From assembly GCA_933822405.4 (NCBI GenBank), contig CAKOGP040001668.1, forward strand, positions 124,001 to 188,000: DNA of 64,000 nucleotides, given 5' to 3'. Position 1 is the stretch's first letter; each line of letters begins with the position of its first letter. The DNA is from Cylindrotheca closterium. Lineage: Eukaryota; Bacillariophyta; Bacillariophyceae; Bacillariales; Bacillariaceae. The notes below the pieces were generated by a model. It made no database searches. It worked only from the letters and a program-made list of their open reading frames with translations, and was not told the origin of the DNA. Both the position numbers and the translations under genes were made by a program. This document shows, one piece after another, positions 62,919-64,000 of this stretch.

Positions 62919-64000
62919 ATGTCGCATTCGCAGGAGGAATCAAAATCAAGTGGTGAAAGGACTCCAAATCATCATTCGGACCGAGCTACGATGAATTCAG
63001 GAAGCAAATCCAAAGGCGCCTCGTCAGCAGGCATCCAAATCAGTGTTGCGAGGAGTGCGCCGTCAAAAGAGTCGACAAAGACAGGGCCAAAAAGAAAATC
63101 AGTACGATTCACTGATATTCAAATCCGAGATTACGAGAGAACTGTCGGAGATAATCCCAGTTGTAGTTCTGGACCGCCTATCTGGTAAGAAAGATTCGTG
63201 TAATGAATCTGGTAGTTCTTCTTCCAAGGTCGTTTGAGTGCTAACCATTGTTTCCTTTTTTGCAATATAATAGTATCGGATGGGCACATGGACAGACACG
63301 GTTTGTAAACATTGATAGCTATGAGCATTCAAGATCGGCTCGAAGGACACAGAGAAAGTTGGTACTGAATCGACAAAACAGAGAAGCGCTTCTTGCATAT
63401 TGGGCTGTTCCCGTCAATGAAATTGTGGAAGCGATCCGAGGGAATGTGAGAGTAAAAAATCAACGGCGGCAGACGGTAACCAATCTTGGAAAGGTTGAAA
63501 AGCTAGAAGAGGCATTTGAGAGTGCCGCGCGAAAATTGAAGAAGACTTTGTTGAAACGTAGAAAAGGAGGGAAACTAAAGGGATACCCAGTTCATTCACG
63601 TATAGCTCCAACGCCTGCTATGGGTGCCATGAAACTACGCAATGGAGAGCACTTGCGAGACTTTCATGCAATATCTCCTGCGGAGAGAGCTACGGCCGGT
63701 CAGGAAACTAGCGAAGTTAAAGATGGAACCGAATATTGGGGCGAAGATGCTGATCAGCATGGTGCTGGAAAACCCCCTGAAATTGTGTATGAAAATGACG
63801 ACACCGGATCATCGCTGAGTGGGTTCACAATTGGAAATAGTACGACGGCATCAATCATGGAAATCGAAAGATTCTATCGCGAATTGGAAATGGAAATGTT
63901 TGGAGATCTTGACGAACCACCATCGATGGTTGGGCAGACGTTAGAAGTCCCCGGAGTTAACATTCCTGATGATCAAATGTACGGAGAGGATACTATGGAA
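62919..64000 (+). CDS. DNPSCSSGPP-motif protein (diatom-type family), copy B, 3' truncated by window end
   Basis: Exons 62919..63184 and 63274..64000+ (89-bp phase-2 intron, GTAAGA...TAG), 331 codons in the window, still open at the edge. Exon 1 ends VRFTDIQIRDYERTVGDNPS then CSSGPPI; exon 2 begins CIGWAHGQTRFVNIDSYEHS. The conserved second block is LNRQNREALLAYWAVPVNEI, EAIRGNVRVKNQRRQTVTNL, followed by a Lys/Arg coil. The tail is acidic with SSLSGFTIGNSTTASIMEIE. Intron position and phase match copy A, so the two are tandem paralogs. Start chosen at MSHSQEESKSSG; the frame opens slightly earlier. Function unknown. Confidence 0.8.

Noticed and set aside
1..64000. Prokaryotic or organellar origin, operons, mobile elements
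   Set aside because: Spliceosomal introns throughout, nuclear-type genes, no transposase, integrase or reverse transcriptase ORF, and no terminal repeats seen.

Overview
This is nuclear DNA from a photosynthetic stramenopile, most likely a diatom, and a pennate one is plausible. Genes are split by short GT-AG introns (about 47-214 bp). Several proteins carry the signal peptide plus phenylalanine (ASAFAP-like) junction that targets proteins to a complex plastid: the SET-domain protein, violaxanthin de-epoxidase-like protein, TerC, lumenal cyclophilin, RlmI-like methyltransferase and glyoxalase I. The violaxanthin de-epoxidase-like gene, the proline/threonine-stalked LRR membrane proteins and the REY..DNPSCSSGPP family also fit diatoms. 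The species cannot be fixed from the sequence alone.

Layout. 0-3.2 kb: 3' part of the XPB/ERCC3 helicase gene, convergent with a seven-TM protein gene. 3.4-11.7 kb: a single-pass membrane protein, a large C-terminal membrane protein, a prenylated ubiquitin-fold protein (MUB/UBL3) and a large ubiquitin-like-domain protein. 12.4-26.4 kb: TerC, a TPR-like diatom protein, a DWNN (RBBP6/Mpe1) protein, a PP2C phosphatase fused to two cyclic-nucleotide-binding domains, a CoA-binding protein, a SET methyltransferase, a small secreted protein and a cyclophilin. 27.4-41.9 kb: four paralogous single-pass LRR proteins, all on the minus strand, interrupted only by the splicing factor PHF5A on the plus strand. 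42.5-51.9 kb: violaxanthin de-epoxidase-like protein, a NAK/AAK1-type kinase, two-domain glyoxalase I, a mitotic cyclin and an MBOAT acyltransferase. 52.1-52.9 kb: an RNA gene cluster. 53-60.5 kb: RlmI-like methyltransferase, hotdog thioesterase-like protein, DPH4, prohibitin and PRP18 (cut by a 394-base assembly gap at 60474-60867). 61-64 kb: two paralogs of the DNPSCSSGPP family, the second running off the window.

The main find is the RNA cluster. At 52390-52934 there are four near-identical 87-nt selenocysteine tRNA genes. Each has a UCA anticodon, a 9+4 acceptor/T architecture, a 6-bp D stem and a long variable arm. Two sequence types alternate and differ by a compensatory base-pair change in the acceptor stem. 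Sixteen bases upstream is a strong candidate for the RNase MRP RNA (about 52124-52373), with no obvious Pol III terminator between them. Other points worth checking: a repeated TDSYGF motif in the cytosolic part of one LRR protein; a shared Cys-rich DW.G(I/L)Y terminal module and cytosolic PPSY and DDVST.ANDT motifs in its relatives; 72-bp phase-1 LRR exons; and an excess of the palindrome TACCGGTA in intergenic DNA.

Exon coordinates were worked out by hand from reading frames and splice consensus. They are internally phase-consistent but have not been tested with transcripts.
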